This document shows positions 1-8,554 of a stretch of DNA of 11,576 nt, one piece after another (within the stretch, counting starts at the first letter, position 1; the number at the start of each line of letters is the position of its first letter). The position numbers were made by a program, and so were the translations under genes. Source of the DNA: CAG-826 sp964654155 (GTDB taxonomy: Bacteria > Bacillota_I > Bacilli_A > RFN20 > CAG-826); NCBI GenBank assembly GCA_964654155.1, contig CAZZGL010000043.1, positions 1-11,576 on the forward strand. Reading direction: 5' to 3'. The notes beneath the pieces are model-generated. The model did not search any database. It saw nothing but the letters and a program-made list of their open reading frames with translations, and was not told where the DNA came from.

Positions 1-55
1 AACTCGCTACCTCCTGCGTGCAAAGCAGGCGCTCTCCCAGGTGAGCTACGGCCCC
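1..55 (-). tRNA. tRNA-Ala (anticodon UGC), 3' part cut by the window edge
   Basis: Read on the minus strand from 55 downward, the sequence fits a tRNA in exact register: 7-nt acceptor strand GGGGCCG, TA, D-stem GCTC with an 8-nt loop and GAGC, one G, anticodon arm CCTGC-TTTGCAC-GCAGG, 5-nt variable region AGGTA, then T-stem strand GCGAG and the first TT of the T-loop. The anticodon TGC assigns it to alanine. The 3' half of the T-arm, the acceptor 3' strand and any CCA lie outside the window. What is seen is the arm geometry; identity follows from the anticodon. Confidence 0.95.
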
Positions 56-76
56 ATTAGGCGATTACGCTCATAT

Positions 77-105
77 ATTTTAGCTATTTTTAAATGAATA
101 TGCAA
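77..105 (-). promoter_or_regulatory. Promoter of the tRNA-Ala gene
   Basis: On the minus strand a -35 box TTGCAT (105-100) and a -10 box TAAAAT (82-77) are separated by exactly 17 bp. Transcription would start near 70, giving a leader of roughly 15 nt before the tRNA 5' end at 55. This suits a short tRNA transcript and makes this tRNA the first gene of any tRNA cluster continuing past the left edge. Confidence 0.65.
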
Positions 106-202
106 GCTTTTTTTAATAAATGTTATGTATTTTGACCATATAAAAAGCTATAATATGTAAAAAAGCATGTTTTAACACGACAAATTAATATAAAAATAAT
201 AA

Positions 203-224
203 GAGGCACACCGAAATGTGCCTC
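203..224 (-). terminator. Intrinsic terminator of the starch operon
   Basis: A perfect 8-bp GC-rich stem GAGGCACA (203-210) / TGTGCCTC (217-224) with a 6-nt loop lies 10 nt past the amylase stop codon. Read on the minus strand it is followed by a T-rich tract (TTATTATTTTTAT). On the plus strand no T-run follows, so it appears to work for the minus-strand operon only. It closes the four-gene transcript. Confidence 0.9.
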
Positions 225-234
225 AATAATCACT

Positions 235-2907
235 TTAATCTTTAATAATAATTGCGCTATAACCAGGTAAAGATGATGTCGTTGCGTTATTTAGCGAATA
301 GACAACTTCACCATTATATCCACTAATATTTATTGAACTTGAACCATAGTTTTGGAAACAATAATAAGTTTCGTTTTCTAAAGTTCTTTTAAACGCAAAT
401 ACTTCACCTGCATTAGCTATATTAACAGCTTCATAACTACCATTAATCAAAGCTTTTGTGCTAGATTTAATTTTAGTTAATTTCATAAACTCACTTAATA
501 TAGATGAATCATCAATCTTTTGTTCAGCAACGCCATTTATTGAAGCATTATATGAATCCCATTGAATTCCATAAGTTTTATCACCTGAGAAAGTAAATCC
601 GGTAGTTTCATTAGTTTTTTCTTTTGCCCACTTAAATGGTTGCCGATACCAACGATCCGCATGCGCTGTTGAATTATCATCATTATTGCCCGACATACCT
701 AATTCATCACCATAATAAATCCATGAAATACCTGGAAGTGTCATTATAGTTGCTGCATATACCTTAGCGGACTTTAAACCTTTACTTGCGTTTGATGAAG
801 TAACTACGCCTGGTTCAACATCACCATTATTTAACATTGTACCAACCATATTATTCATCATTCTTGCAATATCATGATTTGATGTAAAAATCGAATCAAT
901 GGCTTTATTATCGCCACGATATTTATTGTATGTAGCAAATGTACCTGGATAATCCCATGTACCACCATATTGAACGTTAATACCATCAGAACCAGGCTTA
1001 AACGATTTAACACCTTGCGTATTACTACCAGAAAGAGTTTTTGCTTTCCACCAATTCTTTGATGCAGAAACAGCTGCTTGTGAAAGATTATAATACATAT
1101 AGAAATTTAACATTGAATCTAATCCTTCATAATATGGAGCAACACGATATGCATGTCCATCAAAATTTTCTCCTACAATAAACGCATCTGGATAATGCTC
1201 TTTTAATTTAGCATTAAACTCTCTAAAGAAATGTAAGTTCTTTGTTAAATTACTAGAATAATCAGTTTTAGTAGCGCTATCATAATCTTTTAAAATTGAA
1301 TCGCTAGAAGATGATGTAACTTCATCTGCCATATAAATATGTTTAACCGCATCAATACGGAAACCCGCTACACCTTTTTTAAGCCAAAATAATCCAACAT
1401 CCACAATTGCGTCACGCGTATTTTGATAAGAATAATTGAGTTCTGGCATAGATGTTGCAAATTTTCCATAGTAGGAATAACAAGATGTAGAATACTCATG
1501 CCATTCATCGCTTAATGAAGTATTTGTTTCATGATTTTCCCATTGATAATATCCACGATATTCTTCCACTAAAGAAGCAGAACGTTGGAACCATAAATTA
1601 TTAATCGATGTATGATTAATGACAAGATCCATAATAATCTTTATTCCTTTTTCATTTGCGCGTTTTAATAATTCTTCATAATCCGCCATCGCTGATTCAC
1701 TTGTAGGTCGACCTTTATCATCTAATAAATCTTTAAAATTAGTATTTTTAGAACCAAATTTTTTATCAACTACACAATAATCAGAAATATCATATCCATG
1801 GTAACTATCTGATTGCTGAATAGGTGTTAACCATAATGCATTAATATGCAATACTTCACTAAAATAATCTAAATGGTCGGTTATACCTTTAATATCTCCA
1901 AATCCATCGCCGTCAGAATCTGCAAAACTGCTAACCATAACTTGATAACCTGTGCCAACATTATTATAAAAATCATCGGATGTTTTTGCTTTATCATATG
2001 TTTTACTAAAATCAACATTATTTAATTTATCCGAAGTATTTGTTCCATCATCACTATCATAAGGATTATCAGGAATATCTCCTCCTTCATAGTGATGATT
2101 AAATTCAACACTATCTTGAATAATGAATACATGATATGAACCATCATCCCATTTTGCCTCATCGGTATAGAAGAATTTGTTACCACCACAATCGGATTTC
2201 CAATGTCCATCTCCATTTTTAGAATCCTTATAAACAATTAAAAATCCAATTTCTGTACATATTTCTCCATCATTTGTATAGCTTACGGTGACATCGCCTT
2301 CGTTACCACCATCGTTATATGTCTTAGTTAAATCTAATTCACCAACAACACCAGTATAATCATCATATTTTAATGAACCATTTTCTTCCATCCATTCAAC
2401 TTCTCTTCCAGTAGAATCAACTGGTTCACTTTGCCAAATCCACAAATTCCAATCTTTATAATCATCTTCATTATTTTCATAACGATAATAATGAATATAT
2501 AAATGATTTTCTTTTGTATATTCTTTTATCGATTTTTCATATTCAACAGGATCTGCAGTTTGAATCTCTGCCTTTTTCCATTTAGCATATAAAGTAATAT
2601 TTTCTTCAGGCATCGTTTTAAAATTCGTATATTCATTTTTATATGTTCCATAATCTCGATACCAGCCTTCAAATGTATAACCTTTTTTTGTAGGATTTGT
2701 CGGCCATACGATTGATTCTCCAGCTTTGGCAATTATTTGTTCAATGTTTGTTCCACCATCACTATAAAAGTTTATACGATACTTTGCTTCAATGACTTCA
2801 TTATTACCATTTATTGATGAAGTAGTGACAGAAGTTTGATTATTTTGTTTTCCACATCCACAAATAAGAAGGGTTAATAATAAAATATAAGGAATCTTTT
2901 TTTTCAT
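235..2907 (-). CDS. GH13 alpha-amylase lipoprotein with InlB repeat and CBM41
   Basis: Predicted surface-anchored endo-acting alpha-1,4-glucan hydrolase, 890 aa, last gene of the operon. A signal peptide ends in the lipobox I15-C16-G17-C18, with Cys18 the likely lipidated residue. Residues about 43-110 form one InlB/Listeria-Bacteroides (Flg_new type) repeat. About 135-285 resemble a CBM41 pullulanase-associated glucan-binding domain (LYIHYYRY, WNLWIW). The GH13 barrel starts near 315. It has a calcium-site-like D330-x-D332-x-D334...D338, region I D427...N431-H432, nucleophile D519 (GFRIDAVKH), acid/base E580 (IVGE) and D679 in SNHD. Region V reads M487-P-E-L-N, close to the MPDLN of the GH13_36 group intermediate between oligo-1,6-glucosidases and neopullulanases. 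About 800-890 is the C-terminal beta domain. The start is ATG at 2907, 14 nt after the previous stop, with a weak GGGG-type ribosome site. Catalytic residues are complete. Exact product specificity is uncertain. Confidence 0.92.
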   Translation of the reverse strand: MKKKIPYILLLTLLICGCGKQNNQTSVTTSSINGNNEVIEAKYRINFYSDGGTNIEQIIAKAGESIVWPTNPTKKGYTFEGWYRDYGTYKNEYTNFKTMPEENITLYAKWKKAEIQTADPVEYEKSIKEYTKENHLYIHYYRYENNEDDYKDWNLWIWQSEPVDSTGREVEWMEENGSLKYDDYTGVVGELDLTKTYNDGGNEGDVTVSYTNDGEICTEIGFLIVYKDSKNGDGHWKSDCGGNKFFYTDEAKWDDGSYHVFIIQDSVEFNHHYEGGDIPDNPYDSDDGTNTSDKLNNVDFSKTYDKAKTSDDFYNNVGTGYQVMVSSFADSDGDGFGDIKGITDHLDYFSEVLHINALWLTPIQQSDSYHGYDISDYCVVDKKFGSKNTNFKDLLDDKGRPTSESAMADYEELLKRANEKGIKIIMDLVINHTSINNLWFQRSASLVEEYRGYYQWENHETNTSLSDEWHEYSTSCYSYYGKFATSMPELNYSYQNTRDAIVDVGLFWLKKGVAGFRIDAVKHIYMADEVTSSSSDSILKDYDSATKTDYSSNLTKNLHFFREFNAKLKEHYPDAFIVGENFDGHAYRVAPYYEGLDSMLNFYMYYNLSQAAVSASKNWWKAKTLSGSNTQGVKSFKPGSDGINVQYGGTWDYPGTFATYNKYRGDNKAIDSIFTSNHDIARMMNNMVGTMLNNGDVEPGVVTSSNASKGLKSAKVYAATIMTLPGISWIYYGDELGMSGNNDDNSTAHADRWYRQPFKWAKEKTNETTGFTFSGDKTYGIQWDSYNASINGVAEQKIDDSSILSEFMKLTKIKSSTKALINGSYEAVNIANAGEVFAFKRTLENETYYCFQNYGSSSINISGYNGEVVYSLNNATTSSLPGYSAIIIKD

Positions 2908-2921
2908 TTATACTACCCCAC

Positions 2922-3887
2922 TTATTTTGCGGCAATCGATGCTTCAAAACAATAAACACCAGAGCCATTTGTCTTCCATGAAGCGTTCCAATCAACTGAT
3001 ATAATGTATTCTCCTGCTGATGAAGGCAAATTTGTCGTTATATCAAGTGATTGTTTAACCTCATTTCCTTGATCAAAAATAATAATTATTCCATCAAGAA
3101 CTATTTCAGTACTTAATTCAATATAATATGTACTTTCATCAATGCTAGTCATATTTGAAGAGGCACCATTAGCAAATAAATTACTACTTTCGTTTTCACT
3201 ACCCCAATAATACAAACGAGGATTTTTAGCCTCTGGATCCCATGCACTTGGTAAAGTAAACTCAATATGATAAACATCTGTAATTGAAATATTCGTTTTC
3301 TTAGTTAGTCCACTAACAGAAATATTAATTACATCAGCATCAGCAACAAATGTATATTTACCATTTACTTCATCTAATGCTTTATTGTTTGCTTTTACTA
3401 CAGGAGTTCCTTCATATCCTTGATTAATTGATATTCCAAAGGAAACTTCACTTCCTTGATTAACGCTAGATAATAAGTTTCCAACATAAGTAAAGCTATC
3501 ATCTTTTTGCCAATTAATTGTAGATTTTGAAACTTCACTACTAGTCCATGAAGCATATAAAGTTGTATCCGCTAGCACTTTATCACGCATATAAACCCAT
3601 TCAACTTTACAATAACTATCATGATACCAACCATCAAATTTATAATTCTCTCTAATTGGTTTTTCGTTTTCTAAAGTTGACTTAATATTTGTACCATATA
3701 TATTTCTTTCGACTTCAAAAGATTTATATATACCTCCACCTTCATAATTTAAATCTAGTTTTACAGTCCATACATTTAATGAAGGACCTTGGTCTTCTTT
3801 TTCCTTATGAATAACATTAGTATTCGAATTACATGATATAAGCATTAAAGCCAGAAATGCAATTGTATATTTTTTAATTCTTTTCAT
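2922..3887 (-). CDS. Starch-binding lipoprotein with InlB repeat and one CBM-like module
   Basis: Non-catalytic surface lipoprotein, 321 aa, third gene of the operon. The signal peptide ends in L16-I17-S18-C19. Residues about 39-114 are an InlB-type repeat (VWTVKLDLNYEGG...FDGWY...TLYASW). Residues about 124-194 form an Ig-like module (QGSEVSFGISINQGYEGTPVV...YTFVADADVINISVSGL) that is also present twice in the 548-aa neighbour. Residues about 205-321 (LYYWGS...IIIIFDQGNEVKQSLDI) are paralogous to the last module of that neighbour and resemble starch-binding CBM25/26-type modules. I chose ATG at 3887 over the TTG one codon upstream because AAGGAG lies 9 nt before it. That ribosome site is made of the last codons of the preceding gene. 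No catalytic motifs were found. The role, holding starch for the enzymes on either side, is inferred from modules and operon context. Confidence 0.82.
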   Translation of the reverse strand: MKRIKKYTIAFLALMLISCNSNTNVIHKEKEDQGPSLNVWTVKLDLNYEGGGIYKSFEVERNIYGTNIKSTLENEKPIRENYKFDGWYHDSYCKVEWVYMRDKVLADTTLYASWTSSEVSKSTINWQKDDSFTYVGNLLSSVNQGSEVSFGISINQGYEGTPVVKANNKALDEVNGKYTFVADADVINISVSGLTKKTNISITDVYHIEFTLPSAWDPEAKNPRLYYWGSENESSNLFANGASSNMTSIDESTYYIELSTEIVLDGIIIIFDQGNEVKQSLDITTNLPSSAGEYIISVDWNASWKTNGSGVYCFEASIAAK

Positions 3888-3893
3888 CAATCT

Positions 3894-5540
3894 CTACTCC
3901 TTAGAAGAAATTGTGGCACCAAAACACCATTCACCAAAACTATTTTCTTCCCAACCTCCAACAAATGTTAATTGATAGGAACCCGCTGCTGAAATACTAC
4001 ATTCAATATCTCGTGATTGCTTTTTATTTCCAACAGAACCATCATCTTGATACATCACAATAATAATACCAGTTATTGTTTGACCAGGTTGTAAATCAAT
4101 TTCAAACTTATAATCATTACCTTCAATATTGGTCATCTTACCGGCTTCATCGTTTGCAGCAGCTTCACCACTATCCCAAGATATTGCATTACTAAATCCA
4201 TTTTCATTATTTTCATCAGTTCCCCAATAATAAATCTTTGGACCATAAGCGACAAGATCCCAACTTGGAACTGTGTAATAAAGTTCAACAAGTCCTGCAG
4301 CCATGATGTTAGTAACTTTAATCGTATATCTTAATTGAGTAACTTCGAAACTATAAACACCATTAGCAGCGATTACTTCTTCTCCATTAACTAAAACACA
4401 AGGTTCACCTGTATATTCTTCTTTATCAATACGCACCTTAAATGAAATTGTTGAGCCTTTTTCAACAGATGTTAATAATTCTTCATTTTCATTTACAGGT
4501 AAGAATGTATAATCATTCGATTCTGTCCATGAAATAGTTGCCACTGTTGATTTAGGATCAAAAGCACTTGCGATTAACGCATTTAAACTGCCGCTATAAA
4601 GAGTTGCAGAGGTCTCAAATGAAAGATTTAATGCAGTATCAGCGGTTTGTTTTCCATCACCAGAATTAAAGATAACATGTGTATATACACAATCATCAAC
4701 TGATTCAATTTCAAAATAGTACATACCAGTTAATCCATCATAGCTCATTCTTTCTCCAGGCCATGAAGCATTTACTATTTCACCTTCACCTGAACTGACC
4801 GATTTACTATCCCACATGTAAACATATACATCTGTCCAATTATCTGGATTTTCAAAATAAACTTTATACGAAGAAGATATTTTAACTAAACCTGATATTT
4901 CAAATGTGACATTTTCAGTAACTGCATAACTATATACTCCATCTTCATTTGGTGTAATAACATCACCATTTGCGGTTACAACTGCAGTTCCAGAATAACC
5001 TTGACTCTCGACATTAATTTTAAATCTTACTAAATCTCCATATTCTGCGGTATAAAGAAGATTTCCACCATCAACTGGAACATATGATGCTCCTAATTGC
5101 GTTTGATATGTAATAACATAATCCGTATCAACTATTTCTTCACCATTTAATTCCCAGTTTGCATATAAAGTCATTGATTGACGAACTGGAGTTTCAAAAT
5201 CCCATAAATATTGTTGGCGGCAATACGGATCATCATACCACGCTACAAAATCATAACCTTGACGCAAAGGATTATCTGGCTTTTTAACTGATTCTCCATC
5301 TTTAACACTAAAAGTTAAATATGTTTTAAACTTATTTTCATAATTATAATCAAATGTAACAGTCCATATATCATCAGTAATAGGAGCGGTTGTAACTAAA
5401 GATGTAGTAGGGATATTATTTGGTACTGTAACTGAATCACCGCCACTAGTGGTAGGATTATTCTTTTTACCACATCCTGTTATAACTATACCAGCAAAAG
5501 CAAAACCTAAAAGAGAAAATAATATTTTTTTATTTTTCAT
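3894..5540 (-). CDS. Two-module starch-binding lipoprotein (InlB repeat, CBM26)
   Basis: Non-catalytic surface lipoprotein, 548 aa, second gene of the operon. The lipobox is I20-T21-G22-C23, followed by a Ser/Thr-rich linker. Modules in order: an InlB-type repeat about 58-129 (IWTVTFDYNY...WYDDPYC...TLYANW), an Ig-like module A1 about 140-218, a clear CBM26-type starch-binding module about 224-318 (WTDVYVYMWD, NASWPGERM, HVIFNSGDGKQTAD), a second Ig-like module A2 about 336-412, and a divergent C-terminal CBM-like module about 417-548 (IYYWGTDENN, IIIVMYQDDG...KKQSRDI). A1/A2 and the last module have counterparts in the 321-aa protein downstream. The ATG overlaps the pullulanase stop by one base (TAATG) and has AAAGGAG about 10 nt upstream, so translation is probably coupled. 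The likely job is binding granular or soluble starch at the cell surface. The CBM26 call is family recognition; the role is inference. Confidence 0.85.
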   Translation of the reverse strand: MKNKKILFSLLGFAFAGIVITGCGKKNNPTTSGGDSVTVPNNIPTTSLVTTAPITDDIWTVTFDYNYENKFKTYLTFSVKDGESVKKPDNPLRQGYDFVAWYDDPYCRQQYLWDFETPVRQSMTLYANWELNGEEIVDTDYVITYQTQLGASYVPVDGGNLLYTAEYGDLVRFKINVESQGYSGTAVVTANGDVITPNEDGVYSYAVTENVTFEISGLVKISSSYKVYFENPDNWTDVYVYMWDSKSVSSGEGEIVNASWPGERMSYDGLTGMYYFEIESVDDCVYTHVIFNSGDGKQTADTALNLSFETSATLYSGSLNALIASAFDPKSTVATISWTESNDYTFLPVNENEELLTSVEKGSTISFKVRIDKEEYTGEPCVLVNGEEVIAANGVYSFEVTQLRYTIKVTNIMAAGLVELYYTVPSWDLVAYGPKIYYWGTDENNENGFSNAISWDSGEAAANDEAGKMTNIEGNDYKFEIDLQPGQTITGIIIVMYQDDGSVGNKKQSRDIECSISAAGSYQLTFVGGWEENSFGEWCFGATISSKE

Positions 5541-8491
5541 TATTGTTCATTCTCCTTTCTTTTTCTTGTTGCTATGAAGGTAATTCCAACTGAAGCAATA
5601 GCTATTGATAAAACTGCAATACCTACTGGTATTTTATTACTTTCAATATACATTTTCGCATCAGAAACTAATTTAATTGCACCACTAAACACCTCTTCAA
5701 ACGCGCTTGTTAAAGTTAAATTAGGATTATATTTTCCTCCTGTTCCACCGCCAATTGGAGGTGCAACATATGTCCAATCAATTTTATCCATTCCTTGATA
5801 AGCACCATCACTATAATCTGGATTATATGAACTTGTATCAACTAAAACAATTGTTTCATACTTTTCAATTTCAATCGAGGTAACAGTGTTTTTAGAATCT
5901 TGCTCATGTAATCCATCATTATCAAAAATAATTGACCATTTCTTATTGCTATATCCTAAATCATATGTTTTCTTACTTCCAGAGTTCATCACGATATAAA
6001 TCATTCCATTTATATCGTTATTACCTGAAATATTAAAGGAAATAAATTGATCTCCTGTATCACGAATTTCAAATACACTTTCATCATTAATAACTTTACG
6101 ATCATTAAGGCGTAATAAGTTATGCGCTTTTCTAACTGCAATCATACCTTTATAATATTCAAAAACTGATTTATATTTTAATTTTCGATCATATTTTAAT
6201 GCATTAACTTCATCGCTTGCGTTATATGAGTTGGCATTAAAATCACCTACTTGACGTCCTAATCCTTCGCTTTCAATCCAAGGCTTAGTTCTTAAAAACT
6301 CTTGTCCACATAAAATAAATGGGATTCCTTGAGAGAAGAAAACAATTGAATCAGCTAAATTATTCATTTTAATGCGTTCTTCTTCCGATGAAGATGATTT
6401 AGAATAACTTATTTTATCATATAAAGTCATATTATCATGACAAGCTGCATAATTTATCATTCTTCCTGCATCTAAAGTAGGAGAGCTTGTATTATATCCT
6501 TTTAAGCTTGCTCCTAATTTGTTTTTAACATCTCTTTGGCCCAATAGTCCTTGAGCAAATCCTAATGATGCATCTTCATTTCCACCTCTAATAGTGCCAC
6601 GAATTTCATCATTAAAAACGCCAACACCAGGAACTGAGGTTAATGCTTTAACAGTAGTTTGTGTATAACTTCTTCCAGAACCTCCTTGACCATCAGCATC
6701 CCATGGTTCTCCATAAACTAAAACATTGTCATATTCTTTTTGTAATTGAGTATAAACTTCTCCCATTGTCGTTGAATCTATTAACGCCATTAAGTCGAAG
6801 CGGAATCCTGATAAATTATATTCCGTAAACCAAAACTTGGTCGAATCTAAAATAAACTTACGAACCATTGGTCTTTGTGATGCAATTTCGTTACCACATC
6901 CTGAACCATTATAGAAATCACCATCTGCAGTTGTACGATGATAATAATCAGGTACGATATAATTAAAATTAGAATTAATAGCTCTTGCAGTATGGTTATA
7001 AACAACATCCATGTTAACTGCAATACCTGCTTCTGTAAAAGCTTTAATCATTTGTTTAAACTCAATAATACGATTAAATCCATCATAAGGATCGGTTGAA
7101 TATGAGCCCTCTAAGCAATTGTAGTTAAGAGGATCATAGCCCCAGTTGCGTCCGCTTGAAGAAGTTTCATCAACAGTTGCGTAATCATATGTCGGCATTA
7201 GTTGAACATGTGTAATACCTAATTCTTTAATATGATCTAATCCGGTAGTAACTCCTTGATATGAAGTACCTGTTTGAGTTAATCCTAAATATTTACCAGC
7301 CCATGCGTCATTACCACCCCATGTTTTATCAATAGTCATATCTCTAATATGAACTTCATAAATAATTGCATCAGTAGGTTTTTGTATTTGTTCAGGTCTA
7401 ACTCCCTTTACAAATTGAACTTGTTCGTTAATTTGGTCAAAATCAACAACCAAACCACGAATACCATTAATTCCACAGCTTTTTGCATACGGATCAATCG
7501 TTTCATTTGTAGTGCTTCCATTTGTTACGCTATATGTATAATACGCTCCATGCATAATCGCAGGTTCAGTATGATACCAAACACCTTTTTCGCCTCTTGT
7601 CATATAGAAAGCTTTAACTTTAGTATCAGAACCTCCAAGTGATTTTGGAGTACCAGTGTTATAAATATTCAATACGACAGAAGATGCAAGTGGTGCCCAT
7701 AATTTAAATGAAGTAGTTCCATTATCCTTATCAAATGTAACGCCTAAATCATCACCTTCATAAGTGTAATTATTAACAAATTGTGTTGTCTCATAAATTC
7801 CTGCAAAAGAAGAATTTGATGTACGTGATGTTGGAGTAAAATCTAATTTTACTGAATAAGAACGATCAATTGGAATCCAATTCTCAAAAGTTGCTATAAT
7901 AGTTCCATTTGAATAAGTAAATGTATAGTTTTCCATTTCAACATCATCTTGATAAATATGGAATTTATCTTTAGTAATTGCACCGGTTTTAGGAGAAATT
8001 ACTTTTGTACGAAGTTCCTTCATACTAACAAAAATTGAAGAAACAATCTTATCATCTTCAGCTTCTTCTAAACTATAAAAAATATTTTTCAATCCTTGAT
8101 AAAGCCAAATCTCATAATTGCCATTTGGAGCAGTTTCAGGAATAGTTAAAAATCTATCTGAACTAATATCTTTATCAGACCAAGATTTTCCTCCTTTACG
8201 AATAATGAAGCCCATTTGTGTCATTCCAACATAATAATCATCAAGAGGAACGGTTGCAATTTTGCCATAGCTATCACTACCCGAGAATTCAAAAGCGCGA
8301 GCTTCTCCTCCGCCCGGTTCATAATTCCATGTGTAAAAATCCCAACCGGAATAGTTGTTATCTGTTCTTTTATAATGAACAGTTATTTTGCTTGTTGCAA
8401 TATCCGCTGCTTTTGCTATTTCCACTTTAGGTGCGAATGAAGCAATAAGTGCAATAAAGAACAACCAAATAAATTTAATTTGTCGTTTCAT
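5540..8491 (-). CDS. pulA: Type I pullulanase, membrane-anchored (CBM41-CBM48-GH13)
   Basis: Debranching enzyme cutting alpha-1,6 links of pullulan, amylopectin or glycogen; 983 aa, first gene of the operon. An N-terminal signal peptide ends near A26-K-A-A-D30. CBM41 spans about 35-142 (ITVHYKR...WDFYTWNYEPGG), an Ig-like N2 domain about 146-240 and a CBM48 domain about 247-345. The type I signature NWGYDP is at 449-454. GH13 residues are all present: region I D495...N499-H500, nucleophile D566 (GFRFDLMAL), acid/base E595 (VYGEPW) and H685-D686-N687. A glycine-rich linker (about 911-920) leads to a single transmembrane helix at about 954-975, then RKRK and a short acidic tail. This topology leaves the enzyme outside, anchored at its C-terminus, and no LPXTG motif precedes the helix. 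ATG at 8491 has AAGGA 7 nt upstream. Debranching specificity follows from the family signature; nothing is broken. Confidence 0.95.
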   Translation of the reverse strand: MKRQIKFIWLFFIALIASFAPKVEIAKAADIATSKITVHYKRTDNNYSGWDFYTWNYEPGGGEARAFEFSGSDSYGKIATVPLDDYYVGMTQMGFIIRKGGKSWSDKDISSDRFLTIPETAPNGNYEIWLYQGLKNIFYSLEEAEDDKIVSSIFVSMKELRTKVISPKTGAITKDKFHIYQDDVEMENYTFTYSNGTIIATFENWIPIDRSYSVKLDFTPTSRTSNSSFAGIYETTQFVNNYTYEGDDLGVTFDKDNGTTSFKLWAPLASSVVLNIYNTGTPKSLGGSDTKVKAFYMTRGEKGVWYHTEPAIMHGAYYTYSVTNGSTTNETIDPYAKSCGINGIRGLVVDFDQINEQVQFVKGVRPEQIQKPTDAIIYEVHIRDMTIDKTWGGNDAWAGKYLGLTQTGTSYQGVTTGLDHIKELGITHVQLMPTYDYATVDETSSSGRNWGYDPLNYNCLEGSYSTDPYDGFNRIIEFKQMIKAFTEAGIAVNMDVVYNHTARAINSNFNYIVPDYYHRTTADGDFYNGSGCGNEIASQRPMVRKFILDSTKFWFTEYNLSGFRFDLMALIDSTTMGEVYTQLQKEYDNVLVYGEPWDADGQGGSGRSYTQTTVKALTSVPGVGVFNDEIRGTIRGGNEDASLGFAQGLLGQRDVKNKLGASLKGYNTSSPTLDAGRMINYAACHDNMTLYDKISYSKSSSSEEERIKMNNLADSIVFFSQGIPFILCGQEFLRTKPWIESEGLGRQVGDFNANSYNASDEVNALKYDRKLKYKSVFEYYKGMIAVRKAHNLLRLNDRKVINDESVFEIRDTGDQFISFNISGNNDINGMIYIVMNSGSKKTYDLGYSNKKWSIIFDNDGLHEQDSKNTVTSIEIEKYETIVLVDTSSYNPDYSDGAYQGMDKIDWTYVAPPIGGGTGGKYNPNLTLTSAFEEVFSGAIKLVSDAKMYIESNKIPVGIAVLSIAIASVGITFIATRKRKENEQ

Positions 8492-8521
8492 AAATATATC
8501 CTTTCCTTATAAATTAAATTA

Positions 8522-8550
8522 ATTTTAACATAATAATATAGCAATTGTAA
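8522..8550 (-). promoter_or_regulatory. Extended -10 promoter of the starch operon
   Basis: On the minus strand, -35 TTACAA (8550-8545) and -10 TAAAAT (8527-8522) are 17 bp apart, and TGT directly before the -10 box provides an extended -10 element. Initiation would fall near 8515, about 24 nt ahead of the pullulanase ATG, leaving room for its ribosome site. No other comparable promoter was noticed between the four genes, so it probably drives the whole 8.3-kb unit. Confidence 0.65.
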
Positions 8551-8554
8551 GGGC

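Noticed and set aside
132..154. TTGACC...TATAAT on the plus strand as a promoter
   Set aside because: The boxes are good but only 11 bp apart, and no plus-strand gene follows.
2022..2732. Short minus-strand frames inside the amylase gene (2022-2237 and 2526-2732)
   Set aside because: They are alternate frames of the N-terminal InlB/CBM41 coding region, with Ile/Met/Lys-rich translations typical of out-of-frame AT-rich DNA.
3888..3890. TTG as start of the 321-aa lipoprotein
   Set aside because: It would add only one Met before the ATG. The ATG at 3887 has better spacing from AAGGAG and is the commoner codon.
5574..5798. Open frame on the plus strand opposite the pullulanase 3' end
   Set aside because: It is antisense to a gene with strong domain evidence, lacks a ribosome site and shows no recognisable protein features. 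The same holds for plus-strand frames at 7349-7642 and 8216-8440.
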